Part shown: positions 12,474-12,518 of the stretch, piece after piece
How positions within the stretch are numbered: the first letter of the stretch is position 1
How the letters are laid out: each line of letters opens with the position of its first letter
DNA from: Planctomycetaceae bacterium
Lineage (GTDB): Bacteria; Planctomycetota; Planctomycetia; Pirellulales; UBA1268
Assembly (NCBI GenBank): GCA_947464585.1
Contig: CANHYS010000018.1
Span: forward strand, 1 to 12,518
Length of the DNA: 12,518 nt
Direction of reading: 5' to 3'
The notes under the pieces: generated by a model
Seen by the model: only the letters and a program-made list of their open reading frames with translations
What the model was told of the DNA's origin: nothing
The model's database searches: none
Program-made: the position numbers and the translations under genes

Positions 12474-12518
12474 ATGAAGAACCGTCGCCGCCGTAGAAAG
12501 CTCGCAGCCAACCTTGAA
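12474..12518 (+). CDS. Start of a second Cys_rich_CPXG gene (cut by window edge)
   Basis: An ATG at 12474 opens MKNRRRRRKLAANLE and runs into the edge. It aligns with RRRRKPAANLE in the protein at 7153. The last 33 nt differ from 7174-7206 at only three positions, one of which changes the amino acid (Leu for Pro). It is therefore probably a paralogue, though its Cys core lies beyond the window. It diverges from the NIPSNAP gene with a 145-nt gap, as the first copy diverges from the 421-aa gene. Confidence 0.6.
   Translation, partial: MKNRRRRRKLAANLE

Noticed and set aside
12329..12511. Upstream extension of the NIPSNAP protein to a start at 12511
   Set aside because: The signal peptide and strong ribosome binding site at 12328 mark the real start; the extension overlaps the second CPXG gene and is not protein-like.
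1..12518. CRISPR array, transposon, prophage or tRNA
   Set aside because: No regularly spaced repeats, no transposase, integrase or phage-like proteins, and no cloverleaf-like sequence noticed on either strand by eye.

Overview
The window is a GC-rich bacterial chromosomal segment. It is densely packed with short genes on both strands, and about half of the proteins carry signal peptides or membrane segments. The mix of a Cys_rich_CPXG protein, DUF5522, DUF309, NIPSNAP, CIA30 and a YccA-type Bax-inhibitor protein, together with many exported proteins of unknown function, most resembles a planctomycete (Pirellulales-like). That is inference from gene content and style: there is no rRNA or other marker gene here. 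I see no tRNA, rRNA, CRISPR array, transposase, integrase or prophage gene.

Left part (1-3316): the 3' end of an unidentified gene, then an AI-2E/PerM-family membrane protein with an unusual low-complexity insert. It converges on asd (aspartate-semialdehyde dehydrogenase), which lies downstream of a small exported protein on the minus strand. From 3317 to 3844 there is no confident gene, only one candidate small reading frame and some palindromes.

Middle (3845-7377): a tight plus-strand pair of a DinB-like protein and the Cys-rich DUF5522 protein (2-nt gap). Next is a minus-strand cluster read right to left: a 421-aa secreted protein, a tiny Tat-exported Cys-motif protein, and a class II c-type cytochrome. 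The last two are 7 nt apart and are the most intriguing unit in the window. Their leader holds alternative hairpins and a tandem 13-mer. A dyad-rich divergent intergenic region then leads to a Cys_rich_CPXG protein.

Right part (7439-12518): three unrecognised minus-strand genes (a cytosolic 138-aa protein, a secreted His/Asn/Lys-tailed protein and an eight-segment membrane protein). These are followed by plus-strand CIA30 and Bax-inhibitor genes, then a minus-strand NIPSNAP-DUF309 pair. At the right edge is the first 45 nt of what looks like a second Cys_rich_CPXG copy, whose nucleotide sequence closely matches the copy at 7153.

No defence, mobile or biosynthetic system is obvious. The candidates for something undescribed are the exported cytochrome/Cys-protein pair with its structured leader, the DinB-DUF5522 pair, and the repeated CPXG gene.
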